A DNA stretch of 64,000 nucleotides from Irpex lacteus (Eukaryota; Basidiomycota; Agaricomycetes; Polyporales; Irpicaceae). The position numbers and the translations under genes were made by a program. This document shows positions 21,116 through 33,100 of this stretch, piece after piece (positions within the stretch are counted from its first letter, which is position 1; the number at the start of each line of letters is the position of its first letter). The notes beneath the pieces were generated by a model that was not told where the DNA came from, made no database searches, and was given only the letters and a program-made list of their open reading frames with translations. The stretch spans positions 682,001 through 746,000 of the forward strand of contig MQVO02000002.1 in assembly GCA_001986395.2 (NCBI GenBank). Reading direction: 5' to 3'.

Positions 21116-22427
21116 TCACCATCGCTCATAGTCGAATCTGCCTCGTAAACGCGTTTGAATCTCCAGGAAATCCGGATCGTTGTCAGGTGTAAGGTGGCCA
21201 TATCTGATCAAGAAATCCAGGAGTGCTGCAAATCAGATAGTTAAGTATGCCATGCATGTATTGAAATCGCCGCATTTACCTCCTGCACAATTTGGCTTGA
21301 ACAGACCAGCGCGCATCTTCGTTACGACCTCATCAAGCGGGAGAAGCTTAACGGATCGTCAATTTAGTAGCACCCGAACAGACGATGAATAGATACCTCG
21401 AAGGATTCAACTTCACCGTCGAGGGGCTTTGGCTGGTACCGGGGGTCGTGCGCGAGCTCTGATGGCACTCGGATCTCATACAGGTATCTAATCGGTGGTT
21501 AGCTAGCATGCCAGTAGATATGTATTCACTCACTCGACCTCGGGCTGCAACCATCCGTCCTTGGTACTACAAGCAGAACATTCCCACTGATATCAGCCTC
21601 AGGCATTCAGTAGAGCAAGCGATAACTCACCAGAAGAAGTAGCTTATGCTCCCCACACACTTCGCCAATCCCCTCACAACATCCTCCTCCAGACTCGCCT
21701 CCTCCATCGCCTCCTTCACCAACGCCTCAAATGGCTTCATCCCAGCCGGTATACCACCCGCAACCGAGTTATCCAAATACCCAGGCCAAGTCTGTTTCGT
21801 CTTTGCACGCTTGGGCACCCAGATCTTCACCCCTCCTTCCGGATCGTCGACGTAGATAGTCATATGCACGCCGTAAGTGACCACCCCGAACAACGCACAA
21901 GCAGCCCTCTCCATCCTGAACGCGTAGTTCCTTCCGTCGTTCTTGTCCAGCTCGTCGTCTTTTGAGTCTTCCAGGGGTGCATCGTTTGCGCCGAAGGGAT
22001 TGCGGTAGATGGGGTAGTCCTCGCCCCTCCACTTCTTAGGCCCGACGATCTCGCTCCATAGCCCACTGTCTCGCCATCGCGCACACAGCTCGCGAAGAAT
22101 CGCGGTACGTTTCGAAGGTGTGTCCACCCATCGTGCGAAGCTCACCACTCGACGTGAGCCTGAGATGTCGATAACCCACGGTTTCTTCTCTTCTGCGAGC
22201 GAGTTGTTCTCGGCTTCGAACTGTTCAACTATGGATGAGCGTAGGAGGCCGACGATGGGCGACGATGCGTCTGGTGAGAGTGTCCATGGTACGAGGTCTT
22301 CTGTTCTGAAGGATCTTGCATCCCCTCCTTGGAGGTGTGGTGGGAGAGGTCCGACGCGGAAGTTGTCGACGACGGCGACGAGGTCGAGGAAGGAGAGAGG
22401 TGTGGGCGAGGGTGTCGGTTCTGTCAT
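21116..22427 (-). CDS. Nudix hydrolase with DUF4743 domain (YJR142W-like)
   Basis: The first exon (22427-21631) encodes the DUF4743-type N-terminal domain and most of the Nudix core, with the box GGIPAGMKPFEALVKEAMEE. Short exons then give TKDGWLQPEVE, YLYEIRVPSEL, DGEVESFE, LLPLDEVVTKMRAGLFKPNCAG and a last exon ending RFDYERW before the stop at 21116. This order matches fungal thiamine-pyrophosphokinase-related Nudix proteins such as yeast YJR142W, which act on oxidised thiamine diphosphate derivatives. The Nudix box has Lys-Glu-Ala in place of Arg-Glu-Leu, as is common in this subgroup. Confidence 0.85.
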
Positions 22428-22735
22428 GATTGGAGCTTACTAGTGGTGGGCTGAGTATAAAAGAGTGAGAGTGCTTACCTCGGAGGTCGAACTCGTAGTA
22501 ACTCGGAAAGTGATCGTGCGGTAAGTAGATGATCGTAAGACCATGCTCAATGATAGCAGCTCGGGAGCAGTTAATAAAATGTGTGAGTTCGGTGTAGTAT
22601 ACAGAGTTATTACATGGACAGCGACGCGAGAACATATAGTGTGAGGAGGGTCAAGTGGGAGGGAAATTACGAAGAGTTCCAGGTATGTGTTAACGTTGTA
22701 TCGTGCAGCATCCAAAGCATGTATTCAGGTCAAGA

Positions 22736-24806
22736 TCAGAAATCACCCAGGTCGATCTCGACAGAGTCCAAGATAGACGTCTCGAAGTCCACTTTCGACG
22801 ACTCTTGTCCGTTCTGTTTCTCCACCGGCGTGCCTTGTCTATAGCGTCCGGATATCAGATCACACGAACACAGAGGGGAGGGCGAAGGTCAACAAGTCAT
22901 TCAAGCAAGCGTTGACGAGGATCTCGAGAGTGGACACAAACCTTGGAGTAGCGACAGACGAGCCTTTGGTTCCGTCCAGGAGAGGAGTAGCCGTGCCCTC
23001 AGCTTCTGCAGCCAGCAGCCGTTCTCTGCGCTCTTTCCGTCGTCGTTCCAGCTCGGCCTGCTCAGCCTTTCTTAGATTTTCTATCTTGGCCCTCTGTTCT
23101 CGTTGTGCTGAGGATTCTTTTTCTGGAGGTGCTGGAGAGTGGGTCTGCGATGTGCGGCCATTGAGTAAAGCGATCTTCTTATCCAGCTCGGCCACCTCTT
23201 CTGCATCCTTTCTACGCAAGGCCAGTGTTCGGGCTTGATGTAGTCGGGATTTTTCCAAGGTAATGGTTGCGATGCTATAGCCATGATGCTCTTCTTTCTT
23301 CTTCTTGTTTTCTAGCATAATAGCAAGGTCCGCCTGCGCAGATGCCATGTGAGATAAGTATGTCAAGTGTATTTTCGCACCATACCTCTGTCAACGGAAG
23401 GTCCTTATGTGAGTCTATCTGGGCACCCTTGGCCTCCAGTTCACGTCTAGTAGGCAATGACATCTCGGCAAGTTCCAGTGCAGTCTTCAGCTTTTGGAAC
23501 TCTTTCTGCATGCCGTCAGAACAGTTAGAATGCGCTACCAATCTGCGACGGCACATATTACCTCAGTAAACGGAGCATTTGATACTTTGTCCATGGGCCA
23601 CGCCTTTTCCTGGTCTGCAAATCTGAGCAAGAATTCCTGATCAGCTGAACGGTCACCGTCGAGCTTGTACTCTTTGACGACTTTGGGCAGTAGCTCTGCA
23701 ACACAATGAATAATTGCTACTATGCTCCAAATTAGACAAGTACGACGTACGAACGACTTCGCATATTCGGTATACGGCTGTGTTGTGTTCTTTGTCATAA
23801 CCACAGCTATAACGTACCCATGCGCCTATATTACAAGATAGAAGTACATGCCGTCAGGTTTTCTGAGGATACACGTACCTTGCAGCACTTTCTCAAAGTA
23901 TGGCCTGCCCCATAATCGAGCGATGATATCTCGAGTCAGCCGTGCTTTGCTCAAGTCTTCAACAGTGATAGGCCCGTTGTCTGACTTGAATCTATCAGAG
24001 GACCGTCTGTCCCTTTCGTCGTCTAAATCAAACTTGTTGATCTGTCCATCTTCCTCCTCTTCATCGGACATTTCCATGTCCATGGGGGAGGAAGATCGGT
24101 CACGTCTTGGAGAATCCGTCCTCGTCTAGTACGATCAATCAAGGGCCGCTCCAATAGAAGCGGCGAAACTCGTACACGTTTCTTTTCACCCTTGGCTTTT
24201 CGTCTGGCTTTCAGTTCGTCCAATTTCCGCGACTTCTCTTTCGTTGCGCCTCTCTGTGAGTGTTGTCCTGTGCGGGTCCGTTTAATGAGCCGCCGTTTCA
24301 TATACTATAACACTTACTCTTGGCGGCTTTAGATACAGACTCCTCCCCTCCACCAGTGCGATCTCTGAACATCTGATCGAGGTTACGTTTGTCCTGTATC
24401 CGCTGTAGCTCTTCCTGCCGTTGTGCCAGTATCTCCTCACGCTCGACCTCAGGCATGTCCAATAACCTGACGCACAGAACGAGGGGGGTCATTCCCGCGC
24501 CGGAAGTAGAGAAGCATGTGGTTGACGCACTTTTCTCGGTCGTATTCGTCCACATACTTCCCCTCGAGAGGGTACGGGTTCTCGTTCTCTCCCTCGTCGC
24601 CTGAGGGCGCATCCCCAGAATCAGAGTCGGACATGTCATTGCTGCTACGTGTCAGCATATAGGATCAGCTCCCAGCACTAACCAACTCACGCTGTTCTTC
24701 TCCTCTTCATAGGCTTCCCCTGTGACTGTTTCTTCCTGCGCCTTTTCTCGGTCGCGCCTGCGAGTTCGAGGAGCTCGTCCGAGAAGTCTCCTTCCGAGTC
24801 AGACAT
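22736..24806 (-). CDS. RTF1: RNA polymerase-associated protein Rtf1 (Paf1 complex)
   Basis: A multi-exon gene starting MSDSEGDFSDELLELAG and ending SVEIDLGDF. An acidic and charged N-terminal part contains GKYVDEYDREK and LLDMPEVEREEILAQRQ. The Plus3 domain follows: ITVEDLSKARLTRDIIARLW, then AWVRYSCGYD and KAWPMDKVSNAPFTE. The C-terminal third is a long charged coiled coil (RAKIENLRKAEQAELERRRK). Rtf1 links the Paf1 complex to elongating RNA polymerase II and promotes H2B ubiquitylation. Introns are 50-65 nt. The gene is divergent from SOF1, with 275 bases between the two starts. Confidence 0.92.
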
Positions 24807-25081
24807 TCTTTCGTCTTTATGTTCTGCTGTATGATAGTAGTCGTGTTACGTGAGGCAGTGACAACTGCAAAAGAGACGATTGTCGTCGAGGACGGTGTTC
24901 GTGACGAAGGACAAGAACAGACAAGAACAGTTTCTGGGAGAGGTGTAGTTAGACGCAAGCGCCGCGTGTCTGATCGGGCGTTTCGTCTGCCACGTGGGTC
25001 ATCAGTATTTTCAGCCGCCCGTGTGTGTTTCCGCCAAAGGTTTCTCTGCTGCGTGCATCATTCCCAGACAAAGTCGGGGCA

Positions 25082-26902
25082 ATGGTAGTAAGTATGAATG
25101 ATATATGTGTTGGAATCTTCAATAATGACTATGATGCTCAATAGAAAATATCTGTGCTACAACATGCTCCTGCGACACATCTGCCTTCACGGCCGGGAGA
25201 CCCAACTCCTACCTCTCGAAATCTCGACCCTCTCATGCATCCCTTCGCCAAAGCACGAGAACGCACGCGTGCGCTGAATGCAGCCAAGATGGAACGCATC
25301 TTTGCAAAACCATTCATCGCAGCTTTGGAAGGACATATAGATGCTGTCGAAACCATGTCAAGACGTCCGGAGTCTTTGACAGTCGTGGCCAGTGGGAGCT
25401 GGGATGGAGGTATGTACGTGTTCTTTATTGTGTCTCTTACCCACAGAGTGTAACCTTTGGACTTTACAGGACTGATTGTCCATGATATTGCGCGACGGAC
25501 GAAGCTTCTCCATGTGGAAGCAGCCCACAAAGGAAAAGTTTCTGGCGTGTGTTTCGCCGATGAGACCCGTTTATTGAGCTGCGGGACCGACCGAAATATT
25601 AAACTGTGGGATACAAGGGAAGCAGAAGTGGACGAAAATGGTGCAGGACCTTCGGAGGTATGTTTGCGCCCATGATAGATCTTCTTTTACATTCATGACA
25701 TCGTGCCCTTAGCCTCGCACACCCCTGAGCATCTTCCCTGGAAAAACGGCGTTCAGGTGAGCTGAGTAGTGCTATGTACCGTTGTGCGATACTCAACGTA
25801 ATGTAGTTCCATTGACCATCATCGGGCGGATCCCCTTTTTGCCACCGCGTCCTCTATTGTGCAGGTCTGGGATGAAAATAAGTACGTCAAGTGGATTAGT
25901 CTTAAAACTCGTCTAACTTTGGGGTAGGAGCGCTGCCATATCGAACCTTACATTCCCCACATCAACGGAAACGATTTCCGCAGTACGCTTCAACTTGTCC
26001 GAGGCGTCAGTTTTAGCCAGTATAGGCTCGGATCGGACATTCACACTCTACGATATCCGCACAGGAAAGGCAGAAAGACGAGTTATTATGCAGGTGAGTT
26101 GGTCGCCCAATTACACACTTATATACACTAATTTCTGTGATTAGTTCCGAAGTAATGCTCTTTCATGGTCGCCCACGTTTCCTACGTCTGTACTGTTAGC
26201 TTCCGAAGACCATAATCTGTACACCTTCGACGTCCGTTCTCTCAAGGAGCCGACGCATATATACAAGGGGCATGTCGCAGCAGTCACATCATGCGACTGG
26301 AGTCCAACTGGTCTGGAGTTCGTGAGCGGTGGTTGGGATCGTACGGTGCGTGTATGGAAAGAAGGAGTTGGCACACAGCCTGAGGTGTATCATACAAAAC
26401 GGATGCAACGGTACGTTATTGACGTTCGATGTTCCCGCTTCTTGTTCCGTGTTCTCACTGGAGAATCTCAAAATGTAGGGTTACATCCACGCTTTTCACC
26501 GCCGATGCTCGCTTTGTGCTTTCAGGCTCCGACGATGGTAATTTGCGTATGTGGAAGGCCAAAGCATCCGATAAACTTGGTATCATCGACACTCGTGAGC
26601 GTGCGGCTATGGAGTACCGTGATAGCCTCAAGGAGAGGTGGAAGTTTGATCCTCAAGTCGGAAAGATATCTCGGTATGTACAATTTCTCCAGTCGCAAGC
26701 TTCAAGAATCATGCACTGACACATGCTCCCTGTGCATAGTACCCGACACGTACCGAAGCCAGTGCACAAAGCCGCGCAACTTAAGCGTACGATGCTGGAC
26801 GCGAGACGCGTCAAGGAGGAAAGGAGGAGAAAGCATACTCGTGCTGGGGAGAGCAAACCGAAGGCAGAACGGAAGAAGGTCGTTATTACCGAGCAAACGT
26901 AG
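25082..26902 (+). CDS. SOF1: U3 snoRNP WD40 protein Sof1 (DCAF13 homologue)
   Basis: Nine exons (25082-25087, 25145-25409, 25470-25657, 25713-25756, 25807-25881, 25928-26093, 26145-26410, 26479-26673, 26740-26902) give 455 residues. The first exon is only ATGGTA, yielding MVKISVLQHAP, as in the family. WD40 repeats follow (VVASGSWDG, CGTDRNIKLWDTR, SIVQVWDEN, VSGGWDRTVRVW, LSGSDDGNLRMWK). The basic Sof1 C-terminal domain comes last (HVPKPVHKAAQLKRTM). The protein acts in small-subunit processome assembly in the nucleolus. Length matches yeast Sof1 (489) and metazoan DCAF13 (about 445). Confidence 0.94.
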
Positions 26903-27318
26903 TCGCACGGCTCTCGACACCCGTCGCATATTTTGGCGATACCTTCAGCTGGGGTTCCTTCCACCCGTGTCACGAAGGTTAGCGTCCATATGGATGCTAT
27001 GTCGTGTAGAGCTAGATAATCGGATCCGACGCGCTTGTTCTTTTGACATACATACCTGACTCATAGTAGAGGTTGTACTTACATATACATACAAGGGCTG
27101 TCTGATTTGCTCTGGCTTGCAAAGCCTCGTAAAATCATGAGAAACAAAGGGCAAGACAAAGAGAAGTGAGATGAGAGAGGAAGCGACAGTACGAGCGCTC
27201 AGTGAGTAAGCGCACGGGAGTGGTCTGGGGTCCCAGCCACAAAGGGCCCGGACGAAGTCTCAACTCAGAACAAGCACGGTCGAAGCTCTGACGTTCTCTG
27301 ACTCGGTGTCATTTCATT

Positions 27319-29342
27319 ATGCCCTCACCTTCTGAATCTCACGACGCAGTAAGAAATCTCAAACAACGCGCAACTGACCTTCTTGAACAAGTTGCGGCAC
27401 TGCCCCTACTTGCCACAGACATTGAGTTTAAAAGGGCGTGAGTACTCGTGGTTTCCATCATGATACTTCCGTTGCTTTCTGTGAGACTCAATTGCACTCT
27501 TCTTGCACAGAAACCCTGCAGCTGTGAAAGACGTGTGTCGCGCTGTTGTTGTTTTCGTATTCGGTTCACTCATATCGGTATACTCAGCTTCGGGATGTCA
27601 GCGATATATTGTCGGCCGCACGGTGGCGCGTACACGAGCTGCACAATATGCTTCTACCCGTGAACAGGTTACCACCTGAAGTCATGGTCGAAATATTCAA
27701 GTTTTACGTGCTTGAATGGGCGACATACACAGCAACAAGGCAATGCTCTCCCATTCCCCTCGATTCGCACGTGGCTAGTGTCCAACAGCGGAGCTGCTAC
27801 ATCACGCACGTATGTCACCGTTGGCGGGATATTGCTCTCGGGGTCGCCTCGTTCTGGAACCACATTTTAGCTGGTTCATTTGACGATATCTTCAAAGAAG
27901 GGGGCCTCAGGATGGAGAGTGAAGATCGCTCCTTCAGTTATCTAGAACGTTCACGTCAAGCCCCACTGCATCTTGAAATAACATGTTGCAGCGTATCAGA
28001 GCAGCTATGGGAAAAACTTCTCCAGATGGATCGCCTACGCACATTGAAGCTGTCATACGTTTCAACGGACATCCTTGATGCTCTCTCCAACATTCACACC
28101 GCGGCCCCGACACTACAGACTTTACAGATTCGTCTCCAGCAGTACTTTACAAGGACAACAGCCCCCTACACCACTGCCATCGCAGACTTGCCTCGCGAGC
28201 TGCCGACACTCTTTGGCGGGTCCACCCCGCAATTGAAACATCTTATAGTGGATCACTTCGTCGCCTTCGCCGATAATCGATTCGAAAATCTGACCTACTT
28301 ACAACTCCAACATCAACTGTATCAGACTTCTGGCGAGGTGGTACAACTCCTGGTTTTCTTAGACGGGATTCTGTGCCTTCAACAACTTTCGTTTGTGCAC
28401 TGCACTGTCGAACCCGGCGCGGCGCAAACCTTCTTGGATAGCGACGTTTTGCTCCCTTCTGGCGAAGAATGCGCTGTTTTGGAGCATTTGCGGCTATTCG
28501 AGTTGCAATATTGCGACGCCAACTTTATAACCTGCCTCCTCGCACGGTTACAGCTTCCATCTGACGATATTGTCGTCTTTACCAGTCACTGTCCTCCACC
28601 AGCCCTCCTTAACGGTCTAGCAATTGACCCCCTCGAAGAGGATGAGGACTCAGCGTCTGGTCCTCTTTCTTCTATCACCAGCCTACATCTGGCCTACGGC
28701 AAATCAGAGCATGAGCTCGACTCGGATACACCTGTACGCATCAGAGCTACTGGTCCAACGACCGCTGTTTTGATGGAATTCCCCGCGCTTGCGTCCGACT
28801 TCCCCTTCCGACATACTGCGACGGAAATCACGCCGAATTTGTGGCAAAGCTTCCCTTTACATGCGCTCACTCATCTCAAGCTGACGGGTAATGACATGCA
28901 ACCAGTGATAGCGTGGAGAAACATTTTCAGAGCAATGAAATCGCTGACATCACTGGTAGTCTATCTCTACAGTGATGGTCCCGTAAAATGGCTGGTCTCA
29001 TTGACAGAAACGGGAGAAACATCTCCGTATCCAGCGCCGAAACTCTCCACCCTGTGTATATGCTATCCCGTCCTATCCGCTTGGGACGCTCTGGTTGCTT
29101 TGGCTAAGACGCGGATGATGAAGCGGCACCCTCTCAAGGCCATTCGTATTACGGCGCCTCGTAAAGGAGGTGACACCATTGAGTATCAGGAGACAATCCA
29201 CGAGTTGGAGGGAAAGCGGGGAGAGATAGAGATGTATGGTCCACAAGTTGTCTTTGCAAGCAAGAGAGGATACGGCGTATCGGAAGTACCGGAGGTGAAT
29301 AGACCGTATATGTCTCAGCAGCAGTTGAAGACATGGCTATAG
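27319..29342 (+). CDS. F-box protein 2 of the microexon family
   Basis: Three exons (27319-27437, 27511-27532, 27588-29342) encode 631 residues. The middle exon is 22 nt and is entered in phase 2, as in F-box proteins 1 and 3. The protein starts MPSPSESHDAVRNLKQ. After the microexon it has LRDVSDILSAARWRVHEL, the F-box NRLPPEVMVEIFKFYVLEW, CYITHVCHRWRDIALG, and the LRR-like part with LPTLFGGSTPQLKHLIVD and RFENLTYL, ending EVNRPYMSQQQLKTWL. It is a likely SCF substrate adaptor. Confidence 0.86.
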
Positions 29343-29479
29343 TATGATAGGCTACTGACATGTAAATACTTACTACTGCCCAGCTTTCGATGCAGTTTTC
29401 TTCCATGGTAGTATTAGTAGAATAGCTAATTTGGACATACAAATTCGAAATCTCATGTAAACATTTGTTATTAACTTAC

Positions 29480-29530
29480 TTATAGCACTACTCTCGATAC
29501 TAGTATGACCATCAAATGAATCTGAGTCTA
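29480..29530 (+). repeat. Possible third copy of the dispersed short repeat
   Basis: The segment CACTACTCTCGATACTAGTATGACC resembles the left part of the repeats at 10812 and 17328, but the rest has diverged. Like them it lies after the 3' end of a plus-strand gene. This is a weak, by-eye match. Confidence 0.3.
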
Positions 29531-29785
29531 CTTACTCAACTTCGAGGGAGGAGTTGAATTTCCTACGAATCAAAATCAACCGATAATGTGATAACCTGAA
29601 TCTCCTATAGCTAGTCATGCTACACGCGTCGCCAACATGGCAGATTGATGGCACGCGGCGGCGAGTCAGAGACGTAGTCGAGCTTGTAACCAAAATCATT
29701 CGGTGTGTACTGCTACGTCTAGATCTACAGAGGGCCTACCTTACTCAAAGCTCTTCCATCGTCCTTCTAGCTTTGTGGTCTTATC

Positions 29786-31736
29786 ATGCCTTCACCCGAA
29801 GCCCCATGCGATCCGGACTGGATCACCATCAGATGCAAAGCGGAAGAGTTGCTCGCTCACGTCTCTGACACTGTCCCAGCATCGCAACGATTGGCGTAAG
29901 TGGCTCATGTTAGACATCTATCTTGTTCTAACTTCCTTCCGATTAGAGAGACAGCAATTTCTCAGACCGTAAGTTACATTATAACATCGTTCAACCCACA
30001 GATGATGATTAACGTACTGGCAGTTAAGAGATATCGACAAAGTACTGTCCTTAACACAATCTCGTGTACATGAGCTACAGAATGCGCTGGTTCCCATCAA
30101 CACGCTACCGCCGGAGGTCCTAACACATATTTTCAAACTACTACAATACCTACCAAACCCAGCTTTGCTATCACCCGCAGAAAGAGGTACAATCCCCAGT
30201 CCCTGTAAACCATCATCGCGCCTTCATGTCTGCCAGACTACACATGTATGTCGCTACTGGCGCCGCGCTGCTCTGGGAGCCGGGTCTTTATGGAACACCT
30301 TCTCGCTCCGGCTTGATGATCTTCGCCATCCTGATAGCTTCCCCTCAATATGCTTACAACGTTCGTCTGGTGTGCTCCTTAACATCGCCATCCAACCATT
30401 ATATGAGGATGTTACGTTCGAGGATTCAGTCTGGGACCTCCTCACCCTACATGTTGGAAGACTTCGGACGCTGGTAATGACCCATGTGCCGGGTACTAGG
30501 GCAGGTCTTTTGGGCCATCTGACAACAGCGGCTCCTATGCTGCAAGATCTCCGGATTGAATACGACGACTATTACGGGGCCTTCAGTGGCAATTCTACCC
30601 GAGGCGAACAAAAGGCGGAGCTACCGACTCTGTTCGCAGGGCATACGCCACAGCTACGACGCCTTGAGGTCCACTTCTTCCGCAGGTTTCCGGGAAACAA
30701 CTTCCACAATCTCGCATCGTTGCAATTGTTCTCTCAGACATATACCACATCTGCCGAGATCGGTCACTTGTTCAGATTGTTGGAGGCTAGTCCTACGTTG
30801 ATAGAGCTTTCATTTTGGTGGTGCACCCTGCGGATCAACTCGCGGACGACGCAAGTTGCCAAGCCCTCTTCCAACGCCTCTTCTACCGCTCCTACACGCG
30901 TCGTGTTGCACAAACTGGCACGCTTAGACCTTCAGGATTGCTCCCAGGGATTCACGCGCTGTCTTTTGGGACAGGTGGAACTTCCGCCTCAGCGTTTGGT
31001 CATATCTATCCGAGACCCGACGTTTGACTTGGTCGACGGACTACTACTACAAACAGTCATAGCCCATCTTGCTCCACTGAGGAGCCTTCAGCTCATATCT
31101 GGCGAGCTTGTACGCGTAAAAGCGAGCGGACCCTCGAATGTCGCGTGGATCGACTGCCCTAGTCGTTCGGATTTCGTGGTCGGGGGTCGACCCAGGAGTT
31201 GGATGACCCAAGATTTGCGCCGGATGTTCTCTCTGTCCACGATAGTGGAACTCAAACTAGCAGGTGAAGATACAAGCGGCTTTTTGGAGTGGTCTTCCGC
31301 ATTCATGGAGATGGTTGTCCTGACGAGGGTGATTATGGACATGCGGGACTATTCAGAATCACTTCACATTTACAACTGGTTGGTAGCGTTGTTTATTGTT
31401 GACGCTAAGAATCTCCAGAGTTGCCCTGCGCCGAACCTCACCGAACTCTGCATCTGCTCTCCCCACCCTTCTGCTTGGTGCGTGATTATCATGCTATGCG
31501 AGCGTAGGGCCGCAATCAAGCGTCCATTGCGCCACCTTCGCATTATGTTGCCTAAGGGGGTTACGAAGATGGAAGATTACTTCTGTGCTGGATCTGATGA
31601 AACATGGGTGATCATGCAGGACAAGCTACGAGAAAGCGGCACGTCTATTTCGTTGGAGAGTGGAGACGGTTATTTTACACAAAAAATACCGCAGTTAGAC
31701 GAGACGTACATCATTGAGGCCCTGGCAACTGTCTAA
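29786..31736 (+). CDS. F-box protein 3 of the microexon family
   Basis: Three exons (29786-29895, 29947-29968, 30024-31736) encode 614 residues. The 22-nt microexon (coding ETAISQT plus one base) has the same length and phase as in proteins 1 and 2. It joins MPSPEAPCDPDWITIRCKAE to LRDIDKVLSLTQSRVHEL. The F-box reads NTLPPEVLTHIFKLL, then CQTTHVCRYWRRAALG. The LRR-like part has LPTLFAGHTPQLRRLEVH and NLASLQLFSQ. It lies 443 bases downstream of protein 2 in the same orientation, as expected for a tandem duplicate. Confidence 0.86.
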
Positions 31737-32190
31737 ATGATATCGTAACACTGTGAGTAGCCTGCCAGTTTATGTTTGATATATGCCTAAATGTCTTCCA
31801 TAGGATTCATACCTTACTTGTGGGTGCCAGTGAGCGAAGCACCTGGGCCTTATGCCAAGTTTATACCACGAGAGACATCAGTCTTCCCTATTTCGGCAGA
31901 TATTCTGGTGGAAATATTCAAGCGTATCCTTGTGTAATATGTCCCAGTTCCCATGTTTCCAGAGTAGGCAATGTACGAATTGGGACATCGTGAGGATACT
32001 TCGACTCATGGCGGCACCGAAGCCGCTCCCTAAACTTTGTACGTATGCCGTGCCCACACTCAGTATACTTTCGCTGGCCTAGTTCCGATATGTCGGGCTC
32101 TAAAATGCCTATAAAGTAACGGTGTGCATGCACGCTATGCTATCAGTCTTCCACCCCACCAATATCCAACACTGAACCAATACCGCCAGC
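31737..32190 (+). other. Intergenic region with a possible F-box remnant
   Basis: Near 31890-31940 one frame reads FPISADILVEIFKRILV then a stop, resembling the first helix of an F-box. The rest of such a domain does not follow. I see nothing else coding here. Confidence 0.3.
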
Positions 32191-32972
32191 ATGAATCCAG
32201 TTACGCTTGAATATCTCAAACTCTCCGTAGCCAAAGGCTTCGATCCTTCTGCTTCAACCTTTACAGCTCTAAGACAAGCAGTCGCAAGAGATGCCGGAGT
32301 GAAAGGGCAGTATTTTGGCCTGTCAGACAATGGGAAGAATGAGTTAATCTGGATACTTAGTTGGTCACTTTGATATTAATACCCACCACGAGCTGACCCA
32401 GTTTCCGAACGAAAGTTTGGCCAGGTAATGCGATCAGGCCTGAATTTACGGATAGCTCGAGCGAGTTCAGAAAGAGCACAACCTCGCTTGATGTGAATTC
32501 GAAACCTGACTCGTGGTTCATTCCGTTTCGGTTTGCTGAAGAGGTCCGCCCGGCGCTGACAGCGTCGGTGTGTGAGTTTGTGAGAGCACGTTTTACCTCT
32601 TCGATCCCCTACAAGCTTCTGACGACATTGCCAAGGCTTTCCTTGTTCTCAACAATATCAACGACAAACCGAGGCTGTCGCATTCACTGCACAAAACCTT
32701 CACCGATTGCTATTTCGCCGACGGTTTCACGGGTGGTAACTGGGGCTCTGCGAAAAACGACGAGAGGGTTTGTCTCTACGTCCTTGGCTGGAAATCTAGA
32801 GAGGTAAGTGAGCATGTCAAAGGCACATTGATTTCACCGCTGAACATCCGCTCAGCACCACGCCACTTATGCTCGATCTGAATTGTTCGCGCTGGAGGTC
32901 GATAGGTTGACTCCACACTGCGGACCCGGCACAGGCGCATGGTTCACGAAACTGACAAAGGAACAGTACTAG
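32191..32972 (+). pseudogene. Dimeric alpha/beta-barrel-like protein gene, frames broken
   Basis: The start MNPVTLEYLKLSVAKGFDPS resembles Agaricomycete ABM-like (dimeric ferredoxin-like) stress proteins. Later stretches fit the same type (CYFADGFTGGNWGSAKND, VCLYVLGWKSRE, then after an intron LFALEVDRLTPHCG and a stop at 32970-32972). The pieces between fall in different frames: a stop follows ILSW at about 32371, and VRPALTASVCEFV near 32585 must shift frame to reach FYLFDPLQASDD. These breaks do not fit plausible introns. It is probably a decayed copy, although sequencing errors could also explain it. Confidence 0.45.
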
Positions 32973-33100
32973 GTGAATGGATATACCGATAATCAGTGCG
33001 AAAGAATACTAGGATACAATAATAGTGCGTGGAAATTAGAGATCACCGAGGCCGGAACCAGTAAGAAGGGTTTGGGTTTTTTCGTTTCTCTAAACGGACG

